Shown piece by piece: positions 19,071-27,610 of a stretch of DNA of 37,076 nucleotides. The notes beneath the pieces are model-generated. The model saw only the letters and a program-made list of their open reading frames with translations. It was not told the origin of the DNA and ran no database searches. The position numbers and the translations under genes were made by a program. Origin of the DNA: Lentibacillus kapialis (GTDB lineage: Bacteria; Bacillota; Bacilli; Bacillales; Amphibacillaceae); the NCBI RefSeq assembly GCF_014646635.1, contig NZ_BMNQ01000034.1, positions 1-37,076 on the forward strand, given 5' to 3'. Numbering within the stretch: the stretch's first letter is position 1; every line of letters begins with the position of its first letter.

Positions 19071-19691
19071 TTAAAACGACTGGAATACATCATAAAGATA
19101 ATGCATGCCGTAAAGCGGAAACAATGTGTAAATAAACAAGGTAATGGGCTTGCAGAGCAAAAAGTAAACGAGAAATTTTTTCAGCGAAAGCTTGGTAAGT
19201 CCGGCAATCAAACAAATAAAATCATCCGGGAATCCCGGGAAAACCATCGAAATCCAGAAAAACCGTTCAAATCGCTTCCCCTTATTCACCCAGCCGATAT
19301 ATCTATCATACGTTTCCTGTTTAACAAAATAACTGGCAAATCCGCGCCCGAATCGCCGTGCCAATAAAAAATTGGCCAAGGAGCCAAGGAAGATCCCGAC
19401 TATATTCAAAATAGATCCCAGACCAATACCAAATAACATTACACCAACCACAGTCGAGACATTACCGGGCAACACCGGGATAACGACCTGCACGAACGTT
19501 AGACCCAAAAAAGCCAAAGGTGCAATTGTGCCGAATCCCTCAATCCAGCTCTGCACGCGGTCCGGATTATTAAAAAATCCGCTCTCGATAATGAATAAGG
19601 CAAATCCAATCAACAGGATAACCCCGGTAATGGTTGTTAATTTCACAATCGGTTTTTGATAATGTATGAGCGTTTTCTTTAGATGACTCAT
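19071..19691 (-). CDS. TVP38/TMEM64 (VTT domain) membrane protein
   Basis: The 206-aa protein has an N-terminal membrane helix and the VTT/DedA-like core: VIPVLPGNVSTVVGVMLFG, GSLANFLLARRFGRGFA and the later FPGFPDDFICLIAGLTK segment. DedA/VTT proteins are thought to move or flip lipids in the cytoplasmic membrane; the substrate of bacterial TVP38 members is not settled. The start ATG 19691 lacks a strong box, with only GGTGTTG upstream. It stands alone; nothing recognisable lies in the 266 bases to the next gene. Confidence 0.8.
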   Translation of the reverse strand: MSHLKKTLIHYQKPIVKLTTITGVILLIGFALFIIESGFFNNPDRVQSWIEGFGTIAPLAFLGLTFVQVVIPVLPGNVSTVVGVMLFGIGLGSILNIVGIFLGSLANFLLARRFGRGFASYFVKQETYDRYIGWVNKGKRFERFFWISMVFPGFPDDFICLIAGLTKLSLKKFLVYFLLCKPITLFIYTLFPLYGMHYLYDVFQSF

Positions 19692-19957
19692 GTCAACACC
19701 AGTTTCTGTCTAGCTGAATTTCACTACAAGAGATTGCTCAAAAAGGCCAGTAAAAATGACACTTCGAATTTTTTCATTGGCTTATTTCTCCGCTGTTCAA
19801 AACCACCGCCTTGAACTTCTTGGCCCTTATTCCCTTCCTTTATAAGCACGCACTGTAACCTGTATTTTAAGAATATCATAGAAGTTTACTTAGGGAAAAA
19901 ATTCTGCCTCACCGGTCAGCTAAAAGCCGGCTCCCATGGCATCAAGCCTTTGTAAAA

Positions 19958-20836
19958 CTAAACCCGCACATTGGCCAGTTTTTCGTAGTATTTAACAATT
20001 GCGGCATGATCATCTTCCCCATTGCCGTCAACCGTCAAAGCTTTCAGCGTTTCTCTAATTGACGCGGTCAACGGGAGCGGCACATCCATAGCATCAGATG
20101 TCTCCATCACATTGTTCAAATCTTTCAGGTGAAGGTCGATTTTGAAACCAGGATCAAAGTCATTCGTCATCATCATCGGGGCTTTAGCATCCAGCACAGT
20201 GCTTCCCGCCAGTCCGCCGCGGATGGCATTGTAGACCAATTCAGTATCAACCCCCATTTTCTTCGTTAACACCAGCGCCTCCGAAACAGCCGCAATATTC
20301 AAGGCTACGATTACCTGATTGGCCAGTTTTGTCGAGTTGCCTGAACCAACATCACCTGTTCGAACCACAGATCCGCCCATGGCTTCCAAAATCGGCAAGC
20401 ATTTTTCGAAGGTTGTCTCATCGCCGCCTGTCATCACTGAAATAGTACCATCAATCGCTTTAGGCTCACCGCCGCTGACAGGCGCATCCAAAAAGCCGAC
20501 ATCTTTTTCCCGCAGGGCTTCACCGATTTCCTGACTGACAATCGGTGCAATCGAGCTCATATCAATGATAATCGAGCCCGGTTTTGCACCGTGAATCAAT
20601 CCGCCGTCTGCCAGTATCACGTCTTTTACTTCAGGGGAATTCGGCAGCATCGTGATGATGACATCCGACCTGGCCGCAATCTCAACAAATGTATCGACCA
20701 CCTCCGCGCCGCGTTCACTCAGATCCCTATTTATTTCAGGCCTGCTGCTTGAAATAACCAAATCATACCCGGTCCGGATTAAATTCTCACTCATCGGCTT
20801 TCCCATAATCCCCAATCCAACAAAACCTATTTTCAT
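19958..20836 (-). CDS. Beta-hydroxyacid dehydrogenase, GarR/tartronate semialdehyde reductase-like
   Basis: This 292-aa protein has the NAD(P) Rossmann motif FVGLGIMGKPM at the N-terminus, the substrate motif DAPVSGGEPKAIDGT and the catalytic lysine in GSGNSTKLANQ. These match 2-hydroxy-3-oxopropionate (tartronate semialdehyde) reductase best, with 3-hydroxyisobutyrate dehydrogenase as the alternative. Three ATG codons follow one another (20842, 20839, 20836); the last is 8 bases from GGGAGA and is preferred. There is no glycerate or glyoxylate gene beside it to fix the pathway. Confidence 0.85.
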   Translation of the reverse strand: MKIGFVGLGIMGKPMSENLIRTGYDLVISSSRPEINRDLSERGAEVVDTFVEIAARSDVIITMLPNSPEVKDVILADGGLIHGAKPGSIIIDMSSIAPIVSQEIGEALREKDVGFLDAPVSGGEPKAIDGTISVMTGGDETTFEKCLPILEAMGGSVVRTGDVGSGNSTKLANQVIVALNIAAVSEALVLTKKMGVDTELVYNAIRGGLAGSTVLDAKAPMMMTNDFDPGFKIDLHLKDLNNVMETSDAMDVPLPLTASIRETLKALTVDGNGEDDHAAIVKYYEKLANVRV

Positions 20837-20970
20837 CATCATTGTCTCCCTTCAACAAATAACTTGACTACCCTTCATATTCGACACAAAGCGGCTCAAC
20901 TCCTGCCGTTACCCCCGGGAATGTCAGAAGAATGCCGCATTTTCCAATGAAACATTTGTCAGAATTGAAT

Positions 20971-21000
20971 ACCTATTGTAAATTTCATTAAAAAATAGGT
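20971..21000 (+). promoter_or_regulatory. Inverted repeat upstream of the metalloprotease gene
   Basis: ACCTATT (20971-20977) and AATAGGT (20994-21000) form a perfect 7-base inverted repeat with 16 bases between, about 85 bases before the start codon. It could be an operator or chance in an AT-rich stretch. Confidence 0.25.
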
Positions 21001-21084
21001 CATTTTACCCAGAGGAATTCGCAGTCTTTTCCAGAAACAAGTAAGTGTAAAGAAAATCTAAGCTTGTTGAAAGGAGAACTGTTA

Positions 21085-23184
21085 ATGAAAAAGTGGTGGA
21101 AGCTATTTGCTGCTGTCATACTCGCTATTCCAGTCGTCCTCTCCGGACTGAGTTTGAACACGGCCGAAGCAGCGGATGACCGGAATGATAAACCCGATCC
21201 GGTTGATATCGGTCAAGAGCTGAGAAATCAAAATGTAAAAGAAGCAGATTTTGATAAATCCTCCATCCCATTCAGCACGTTCAGCAAGAAGCAATCCGAG
21301 CCGTATGATCCGGTGCCCGGTCTCGAAAAATTATGGGTTGCACTCGATCAGACCAACAATCAGTATTACCTGAAGACTTTCACACTGAAAGCGGTCAGCG
21401 AACATGCAGAAATCTGGGTAGCAAATGACCGCAAATACCCGCAGGACAACCGCAACGACAAGATTCAAATTACACAGAAGCAAGTTGATTATATGGCATC
21501 CGAAGTGGACAATAAGATTTATCCGACTGACACGCAATTCTTTGGAACACCTGACTCTTTGCGCGGAAGCAATGCAATGCTGGCAGACAACTTGGGAGAA
21601 AACTATTACGTCAGTCGGGAAAATAGCGACCGCAGTATTATTCTTATTGATAACATCAAAGATGAAAACTACTATAATCCTGACTTTCCAAGCTATGTGG
21701 CAGGATTCTTTTCCCCGGTTCTTGAAACGTACACAGACCGTAACATCATTACTATAGACGCCTATGACTGGGCGAATCGTGTCGGGGATGACGCACCCAG
21801 GGCCAATATGTATGAAGGTACAATTGCCCACGAATACCAGCACCTGATTCATGCCGACAACGATTCAGACGAAGAGACATGGATTAATGAGGGCATGTCA
21901 GACTTTGCCGAGTATTTGGTTGGCTACGGGCACCCGGACAGTCATGTGGAATCATTCGCCAAGAAACCGGAAAACTCGCTGGTTGCCTGGGAAGACCAAG
22001 GCCCGCGGGAAATCCTGGCTGACTACGGAAATGCCTACCTATTCCAGTTGTATTTAAATGACCACTTCGGTGGAAAATCATTTATCCAGGATCTTGCCAA
22101 AAACGATTTGAATGGTATTAAAGGGGTTAATGATTCCCTGCAAACATTCGGTTATGATAAAACGTTTGAGGATGTTTACAGAGACTATCAGACCGCACTC
22201 GTCTTAGACGAAAAGCGTGAATTCAATGGAAAATACGGTTTTGACAGCATTGACTTTACGGTGAATACCGGAACAGAGGAGGCTTATGCCTCTAAAGGTG
22301 TCCCAGCCTGGGGGACAGATTTCATTGAGATGCCGAAAAAAGAAGATGCCGAATTGTTATTTGACGGGGTGGACTTTCTGCCAACACAGTGGAAATCGGT
22401 AAACGATCCGAATGATTCCAACAATAATGTGCTCTATGGCGGAACCGGTTCACTGGCCGATCATTTCTTAATCAAAGATGTCGACTTGACGGGAACTAAA
22501 AATCCTAAACTCACATTTGACACACTGTATAACATCGAGTCGACCTGGGACTACGGGTTTGTCCAAGTTTCCACAGATGGCGGTAAAACATGGACATCAC
22601 TTGCGAATGGAAACACCCAAGATAAAGTAAACGACAGTGCGCATCCAAACGTTAAAACGAACGTTCCCGGATTCACCGGCTCGTCCGATGGCTGGACATC
22701 CCAAACATTTGACCTGAGCCAGTATGAAGGACAAAAGATTCTGGTCGGGTTCCGTTATGTGACTGACTGGGCGACACAAGAGGATGGCTGGTATATCGAC
22801 AATATCAGTATTGATGCTGTGAATTACAGTCATAATGGCGACAGCACCAGTGATTTCAAAAGTCTTGATGAAGTACAGGAAAACTATGTCGATTACCTTA
22901 TCTCCTTTATTACCATTGATAAAGACGACAATGAGACAGAATATGAAGTGGATAAAATTAATCCGCTTAACTTCACGGATAAAGACAAAAGGAAACTGAA
23001 AGAGGAAATCGAAAGTGATGACGGCGAGAAAGTTGTTATGACAGTAACATATGGAGCTCCCGCCGGTAATCTGAACAATGTTGATTACGGATATGACCTT
23101 CGCAGTGAAGATGATGACGACGGGGACGATGATGACGATGATGATGACGACAATGATAATGATGAAGATGAAGAGGATGATTAA
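21085..23184 (+). CDS. Secreted zinc metalloprotease, immune inhibitor A-like, with poly-Asp tail
   Basis: The 699-aa protein has a signal peptide (cut near NTAEA-A, residues 29-30), a propeptide-like region, and a catalytic zinc site HEYQH at 249-253 followed by Glu269 in WINEGMSDFAEY. A jelly-roll type domain (about 430-585; GFVQVSTDGGKTWTS, DGWYIDNISI) resembles the choice-of-anchor/MAM-like domains found in immune inhibitor A proteins. The last 25 residues are nearly all Asp/Glu/Asn, which may bind calcium or suit high salt. The HExxH...NEG order is gluzincin-like and differs from the HEYGHDLG of classical M6 proteases, so the family name is provisional. ATG 21085 follows AAAGGAG. Confidence 0.8.
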   Translation: MKKWWKLFAAVILAIPVVLSGLSLNTAEAADDRNDKPDPVDIGQELRNQNVKEADFDKSSIPFSTFSKKQSEPYDPVPGLEKLWVALDQTNNQYYLKTFTLKAVSEHAEIWVANDRKYPQDNRNDKIQITQKQVDYMASEVDNKIYPTDTQFFGTPDSLRGSNAMLADNLGENYYVSRENSDRSIILIDNIKDENYYNPDFPSYVAGFFSPVLETYTDRNIITIDAYDWANRVGDDAPRANMYEGTIAHEYQHLIHADNDSDEETWINEGMSDFAEYLVGYGHPDSHVESFAKKPENSLVAWEDQGPREILADYGNAYLFQLYLNDHFGGKSFIQDLAKNDLNGIKGVNDSLQTFGYDKTFEDVYRDYQTALVLDEKREFNGKYGFDSIDFTVNTGTEEAYASKGVPAWGTDFIEMPKKEDAELLFDGVDFLPTQWKSVNDPNDSNNNVLYGGTGSLADHFLIKDVDLTGTKNPKLTFDTLYNIESTWDYGFVQVSTDGGKTWTSLANGNTQDKVNDSAHPNVKTNVPGFTGSSDGWTSQTFDLSQYEGQKILVGFRYVTDWATQEDGWYIDNISIDAVNYSHNGDSTSDFKSLDEVQENYVDYLISFITIDKDDNETEYEVDKINPLNFTDKDKRKLKEEIESDDGEKVVMTVTYGAPAGNLNNVDYGYDLRSEDDDDGDDDDDDDDDNDNDEDEEDD

Positions 23185-23211
23185 TCATCTTGATGTTTTA
23201 AGCTAATCAGG

Positions 23212-23251
23212 AAAAGGCTACTGGCAGCAAGCCAGTAGTCTTTTCTTTTTT
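23212..23251 (+). terminator. Terminator after the metalloprotease gene
   Basis: GGCTACTGGC pairs with GCCAGTAGTC around a 5-base loop and is followed by TTTTCTTTTTT. It lies about 30 bases after the stop codon. Confidence 0.85.
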
Positions 23252-23268
23252 GACTCGGGATATTTTGG

Positions 23269-23328
23269 TTCTCGCGCTCATGTTTCGATTCTCGCGCCCA
23301 TGTTCTGACTTTATCACCTATGCTTTCT
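23269..23328. repeat. Short 20-bp tandem repeat with CTCGCGC core
   Basis: Two units, ttctcgcgctcatgtttcga (23269) and ttctcgcgcccatgttctga (23289), are followed by a decayed third (ctttatcacctatgctttct, 23309). The 20-bp period and CpG-rich core recall the TCGCGCGA array at 18821-18981. The rest of 23185-23460 has no gene. Confidence 0.5.
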
Positions 23329-23460
23329 CCTCCCGACGAAAATTCCCAAGCTGAAATGGATAGATCGTTCCTCTCAACCGATTCATTGAATGAAAAGAAG
23401 CCGTAAAACATATCAGAAAACTCAGGTTTGCAATGAGATCTACCATCATACTAAGACGCT

Positions 23461-23802
23461 TTAATAATCCAATTGACGCAAATACAGGAGGATTTCACGT
23501 TCATTCAATTTTTTCAAAGTATATTTGCGGATCTTGCTGTCAATTTCCTTTTGCTGTTTCTTTCCACTGCTTAATTTATTGATGATTTGAAACGGTATTT
23601 CACTCCAGAAACCACCTGAACCACGAGTTCCCAGATTGAATCCCAATTGTTCCTTTTCTGTCAGCGGCAGTTGCGTGTTTTCTTCAAATTCGCTTTTATA
23701 ATCTCCTTGAATGATAATATGCGTTTCTTTTTTCCTTAGCGCAGAAAGCAAATCTTCAGCATTATTCGCTTCAAAGCAACTATCTCGGCTCTCCAGTTCC
23801 AA
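23461..23802 (-). CDS. Conserved-looking hypothetical protein, 113 aa
   Basis: I do not recognise a named family. The protein is charged, has no signal peptide or membrane helix, begins MELESRDSCFEANNAEDLL, has a middle segment HIIIQGDYKSEF and ends in a basic helix KIRKYTLKKLNEREILLYL. The start is TTG at 23802, supported by AGGAGGGG about 8 bases upstream. It stands alone between the protease gene and the arylamine N-acetyltransferase gene. The good ribosome binding site and clean frame make it a likely real gene. Confidence 0.65.
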   Translation of the reverse strand: MELESRDSCFEANNAEDLLSALRKKETHIIIQGDYKSEFEENTQLPLTEKEQLGFNLGTRGSGGFWSEIPFQIINKLSSGKKQQKEIDSKIRKYTLKKLNEREILLYLRQLDY

Positions 23803-23900
23803 AAAGATCCCCTCCTAACACAGTCAGCTCTTGACATAAACGTTTCATCCAAATATACGATTAGAGGCGCTTAATAGTTTCAGAAAATAATGTAGATAAA

Positions 23901-24659
23901 CTAAACCGCATAATGAAGATTGATACCGAAATAGTTCTCCAGAACAGACAGTTTATCACTACTGTTGACAGTTGTCTTTTCTTTTTCTCCATCACGCGTG
24001 ACAATTAAAGAATTTCCCGAAAGCGTCATCCGGCCATCCGGAGTCGCCAGTGATACGATTTCTTTTTGCGTAAAATGGGACTTGGGGGAAGTTTGATTAA
24101 AATGGCTAGCCTCTTCAAAATCTGTTAATTTCCTAGGAGTAATGTCAAAGCGGAATAATGTGTTCCATTTATTCTCCCCTTCCGCTCTTTGCAAGTCAAA
24201 AATATTTTTCCTTACGTTGATTGCACGGTAAACCCCGCTTATGTCTTCCCGGGTCTCACCTGTTAAAGGGATCGGCATTCTAACCGAGTCACCAAAACCG
24301 ACATCGACCAAATATGGTTGGTCCAGCTCAACGATTTGCGCGGCATGGCTTCCTTCCTTTGCCCATGAGCCGTCGGGGCGATTAATGGTTGCCGATATAA
24401 AATGACTTTTGAAACCACGCTTTTGTAATAACCAGTTAAACAAACCATTTAATTCATAACAAAAACCGCCGCGTTGATTCAGCACAATCTTATTATAATA
24501 CGTTTCGATGTCTAATGGGATTGGAACGTTATAGATAACATCCAAATTTTCAAACGGAACATGAAGCATATGCTGCAACTGAAGTTGATGAAGTGTTTCC
24601 AAATTTATTTCTTTCGTATCATCAAAACCAATTCGCTGTAAATACTGATCAACCTTCAT
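23901..24659 (-). CDS. nat: Arylamine N-acetyltransferase
   Basis: The 252-aa protein has the full Cys-His-Asp triad of the NAT family: Cys67 in RGGFCYELN, His105 in GSHAAQIVELD and Asp119 in YLVDVGFGD. It moves acetyl (or other acyl) groups from acyl-CoA to arylamines, hydrazines or related amines. Length is slightly short but normal for Bacillaceae NATs. ATG 24659 is preceded by AAAGGAG with a rather long spacing. The gene is monocistronic. Confidence 0.9.
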   Translation of the reverse strand: MKVDQYLQRIGFDDTKEINLETLHQLQLQHMLHVPFENLDVIYNVPIPLDIETYYNKIVLNQRGGFCYELNGLFNWLLQKRGFKSHFISATINRPDGSWAKEGSHAAQIVELDQPYLVDVGFGDSVRMPIPLTGETREDISGVYRAINVRKNIFDLQRAEGENKWNTLFRFDITPRKLTDFEEASHFNQTSPKSHFTQKEIVSLATPDGRMTLSGNSLIVTRDGEKEKTTVNSSDKLSVLENYFGINLHYAV

Positions 24660-24984
24660 AATGGGAATACTCCTTTACATTCACTACGTCATTAAGTCAA
24701 ATTGAATGCCCGGTAATTCCGGATATTTATCTATACCTATTCTAAATGTCTCTACACGATCTCCTGCCCTTTTATCATAATCCCCATTTTATTTTACGTC
24801 CAGTTCAATGATGTAGAGTCATTTTATCTATGGGCCAAATCATTTCAGGCTTGACAACGGTTGAGTGACGGTACTTTTCATAATGTAGTCACACTGTATC
24901 CTTTGTCCATATTGTCCGAGAGTGAATTATAAATCGGCTTATTTGAGTAACGCTAAGGTCACCAACGTTATGGAGGAATGTAAC

Positions 24985-25101
24985 ATGTCCGAAAAACTTG
25001 GACTTACATCATTAGAACCATACCGGTCGGATTTACTGCTCAGGATATCAATAAAGGTGTACCTAAGTTATATGATCAATGAGAGAATGGGGAATCCATA
25101 A
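24985..25101 (+). pseudogene. Possible frameshifted gene remnant, family unknown
   Basis: An ATG with a good GGAGG box opens a 38-codon frame starting MSEKLGLTSLEPYR. From 25029 a second frame reads GFTAQDINKGVPKLYDQ and would continue the first sensibly after one indel; both frames then stop. The GVPKLYD ending vaguely recalls GyrI-like effector-binding proteins, but this is too short to assign. The rest of 24660-25150 holds nothing recognisable. Confidence 0.3.
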
Positions 25102-25150
25102 TCTCGGTAGTGTTTTCCAGCCATAGTTCGCTCCCATCTTCATTTATTGA

Positions 25151-26353
25151 CTACCTTTGGGAAGGAGCTCCTTTAACGTCTTCCTTAACAATGAGCTCAC
25201 GTGGATAGTCAGCCAGTGTCTCGCAGCCATCTTCAGTGACAACGAAGGTTTCACTAAATTCAAGGCCGCAATCCTCTTCCCACAATCCTGGAATCAAATG
25301 AAAAACCATGTTAGGTTGTAGAACGGTTTGATTATTCTGACGTATACTGGCGGTATGCTCACTCCAGTTTGGCGGGTAACTTAAACCGACGGAATAACCA
25401 AGTCGATCATATTTATCAAATCCGTATTTTTTAATCGCCTCCGTCCAGGCCATCGCTATATCACCGCACATTTCACCCGGTTTAACAGCGCTAAGAGCAG
25501 CGTCCATAGCATCATGAAGCGCGTCTGATAAACGGCGTTCCCGATCGCTTGGCTTCCCAAGCTTAATCGTTCTAGCTAGTGGAGAGTGGTAACGTTTATG
25601 AACACCCGCCAGCTCAAGAGTGATGATTTCATTACCCTGAAACGTCGCCCCGTCCCAAGTCAAATGGGGACTCGAAGTTTTCACGCCTGAAAGCAATAAC
25701 GGAACAATGGATGGATAATCACCGTCAATTCCTCCTGCACCTTTCATTTGTGCTTGATAAATATTGGCGACCACTTCATTTTCACTGACGCCTGTTTTAA
25801 TTGAATCAACGCCTGTTTGCATCGCGAGTTCAGCATTCCGTGCCGCATGCCGCATATATTGCAGTTCGCGCGCCGATTTAATCATGCGCACATAACTGAC
25901 TAAATTAGTTGTATTTACAAATGTGGCATCAGGCAGCCAGCCTTTTAACGTTTCATAAGCTATCGCTGAGAAATAATAACTGCCCATCTCAAGCCCGATG
26001 CGTCGGCGATCCTGGCGCAATTGTTTGAGCACATGAGCAATCACATCCATTGGGTGCTTCGTCGTCGAATGGAGATAGTCATCGGTATAGTAGTAAATGT
26101 GATCGTCCTCAAGCCACGTCGTTAATTTTGCTCCGTTGGCGTCCTGCCTTCTGCCAATCCAATACGGTTGGTCTTGATCCTTGATGACAATTAATGCTTG
26201 GACAACATAGAACGAATAGGCATCATAACCTGATAAATAATTGATATTGGATGGATTGGAAACAAGCAGAACATCAAGCCCATGCTCTTCCATACTATCT
26301 TTTACTTTTTTTAACCTGTTGTAATATTCCGACATATCAAATAAAAGTTCCAT
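25151..26353 (-). CDS. doeA: Ectoine hydrolase DoeA-like (M24 peptidase fold)
   Basis: The 400-aa protein has a creatinase N-terminal domain (about 1-145) and an M24 pita-bread domain (about 150-390). Several stretches closely follow what I know of DoeA/EutD ectoine hydrolase: YLSGYDAYSFYVVQ, GRRQDANGA, TKHPMDVIA, GDYPSIVPLL, PHLTWD, GLSYPPNW and FHLIPGLW. The usual M24 metal aspartates are replaced (ELAGVHKRYHSPLART), as in non-metal members such as creatinase. DoeA opens the ectoine ring as the first catabolic step. No doeB or DoeX regulator is adjacent. ATG 26353 follows a GGGGGT box; the longer frame starts 11 codons earlier. Confidence 0.8.
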   Translation of the reverse strand: MELLFDMSEYYNRLKKVKDSMEEHGLDVLLVSNPSNINYLSGYDAYSFYVVQALIVIKDQDQPYWIGRRQDANGAKLTTWLEDDHIYYYTDDYLHSTTKHPMDVIAHVLKQLRQDRRRIGLEMGSYYFSAIAYETLKGWLPDATFVNTTNLVSYVRMIKSARELQYMRHAARNAELAMQTGVDSIKTGVSENEVVANIYQAQMKGAGGIDGDYPSIVPLLLSGVKTSSPHLTWDGATFQGNEIITLELAGVHKRYHSPLARTIKLGKPSDRERRLSDALHDAMDAALSAVKPGEMCGDIAMAWTEAIKKYGFDKYDRLGYSVGLSYPPNWSEHTASIRQNNQTVLQPNMVFHLIPGLWEEDCGLEFSETFVVTEDGCETLADYPRELIVKEDVKGAPSQR

Positions 26354-26452
26354 AGTTGTACCCCCGCTTTTCGTTTGCCATTCCAAAAATTTGTTCTATA
26401 ATCCTCTACCCTTATATCGAATGCATTAAAACGTACGCCTTCAATATATTTG

Positions 26453-26537
26453 TTAGAAAAACTCGGCATTCGGCTCGCCCTATAACGAATGCCGAAGATT
26501 TTCTTATAAGGTCATCCATTTATACTTTCTGACGTTA
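26453..26537 (-). repeat. Two-hairpin intergenic repeat family B, copy B3
   Basis: An 85-bp copy with intact first hairpin (CGGCATTCG/CGAATGCCG) and second hairpin (TTATAAGGTCA/TGACGTTAT). It abuts copy B4 directly, in the same orientation. Confidence 0.75.
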
Positions 26538-26616
26538 TTAGAAAAACTCGGCATTCGGCTCGCCTTATAGCGAATGCCGAGTTTTTTTAAGATCATCTTA
26601 TACTTTCGGATGTGAT
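26538..26616 (-). repeat. Two-hairpin intergenic repeat family B, copy B4 (terminator-like)
   Basis: This is a second tandem copy with a longer first stem: AAAAACTCGGCATTCG pairs with CGAATGCCGAGTTTTT, making a near-perfect bidirectional terminator. The second hairpin is degraded (gatcatcttatactttcggatgtgata). Confidence 0.75.
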
Positions 26617-26669
26617 AAAATATTTGCAGACTTTTACTTTTCCTTAATCATGCTTGATTCCTTTGCAAT

Positions 26670-26910
26670 TCCAGGCTATGTGGGGATATATAGGTGTGAT
26701 ATTCTATAAAACTTCTCCATCCCTCACACCATTTAATTCATTTTCTTCTGTTTCAGGGCATGAAGTGGCAGGTATGGTGACTGAAATTGGGAATGATGTC
26801 AGAAAGGTGGAGGGGGACAGCGGATTATGATTGATCCCTATATCAACTGTGAAGTTCATCGGAATAAAAGAATAAGACCCTGCCACGCGGGCAAGTATTT
26901 ATAGACAGAA
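26670..26910 (+). pseudogene. Zinc-containing alcohol dehydrogenase fragment (decayed)
   Basis: Read with frame changes, the plus strand shows in order a VGI...DI segment (from about 26679, cf. VGICGSD), a stretch ending GHEVAGMVTEIGNDVRKVEGD (26756-26818) and, after a shift, IDPYINC...PCHAG (26830-26893, cf. DPYINCGECxxCRxG). These are the zinc-site and GroES-like landmarks of medium-chain alcohol/polyol dehydrogenases. In-frame stops, missing cysteines and absence of the NAD domain show that it is a non-functional 5' remnant. Confidence 0.65.
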
Positions 26911-26973
26911 TACTTAAAACAAGCAGTTTGAATTAAATGCACGTCGTATTTTAGATGAAGGCTGACAATAAAT

Positions 26974-27492
26974 TCAAACATCTAAAAAGGCATCCGGATA
27001 ATTCACTGTTCCTTCCACATTATCTAAAGCACCGGTCTTTGTTTCATAAACCATAAAGAACTCATCTGCAACTTCAAATGGCGGCTTTATCCCTTTTTTA
27101 CTTGCAGGAATAAAACCAAACCTTGGGTAATAATCTGCATGACCCAAAACGATCACAGAGGAATAACCTAAGTCCTTACATCGTCTTAGGCCTTGTTTTA
27201 CCAAACTGGAACCAATGCCTTGCTTTTGATATTGAGGTTTTACTGACATTGGTGCAAGTGCTAATGTCTTGGCAGCACCTTCTTTAGTGGCAATTGTTAC
27301 CACACTGAATAGAATGTGCCCAACGATTTCTCCTGTCTCTGTCTCCGCAACCAAAGATAGATGTGGGTCAAAATTATTTGTTTCTCTGATTGCTTCAACC
27401 ATGCTTCCTTCGCTTTCTTGTTCAAAGGCTGAGTTGTTCACCTTCGTAATATCTGCTATATCATTTTTATGCTCTTCTCTAATATTATACAA
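26974..27492 (-). CDS. GNAT family N-acetyltransferase (YhbS-like)
   Basis: The protein has the GNAT acetyl-CoA loop at LAPMSVKPQYQKQGIGSSL and the YhbS-type continuation VIVLGHADYYPRFGFIPAS. The acceptor is unknown. The frame is open to 27528, but none of the upstream start codons has a ribosome binding site. TTG 27492 lies 10 bases after GGAAGG and gives a 172-aa protein beginning at YNIREEHKNDI, the usual family N-terminus. Start choice is moderate. The gene lies near the decayed ADH region and has no functional partner in view. Confidence 0.75.
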   Translation of the reverse strand: MYNIREEHKNDIADITKVNNSAFEQESEGSMVEAIRETNNFDPHLSLVAETETGEIVGHILFSVVTIATKEGAAKTLALAPMSVKPQYQKQGIGSSLVKQGLRRCKDLGYSSVIVLGHADYYPRFGFIPASKKGIKPPFEVADEFFMVYETKTGALDNVEGTVNYPDAFLDV

Positions 27493-27610
27493 GATTATAC
27501 ATCCTTCCACTTGCATCACCAGCATCAAATCATATCAGGTGAAAGCACTACCCAATGAAGCCATAACCGTGATGTTTTCCTCCCTGTTATGTACCCGATT
27601 CCGGAATAGC

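Noticed and set aside
19757-19846. Small plus-strand frame between the VTT and GarR-like genes
   Set aside because: 29 codons, no ribosome binding site and no family resemblance.
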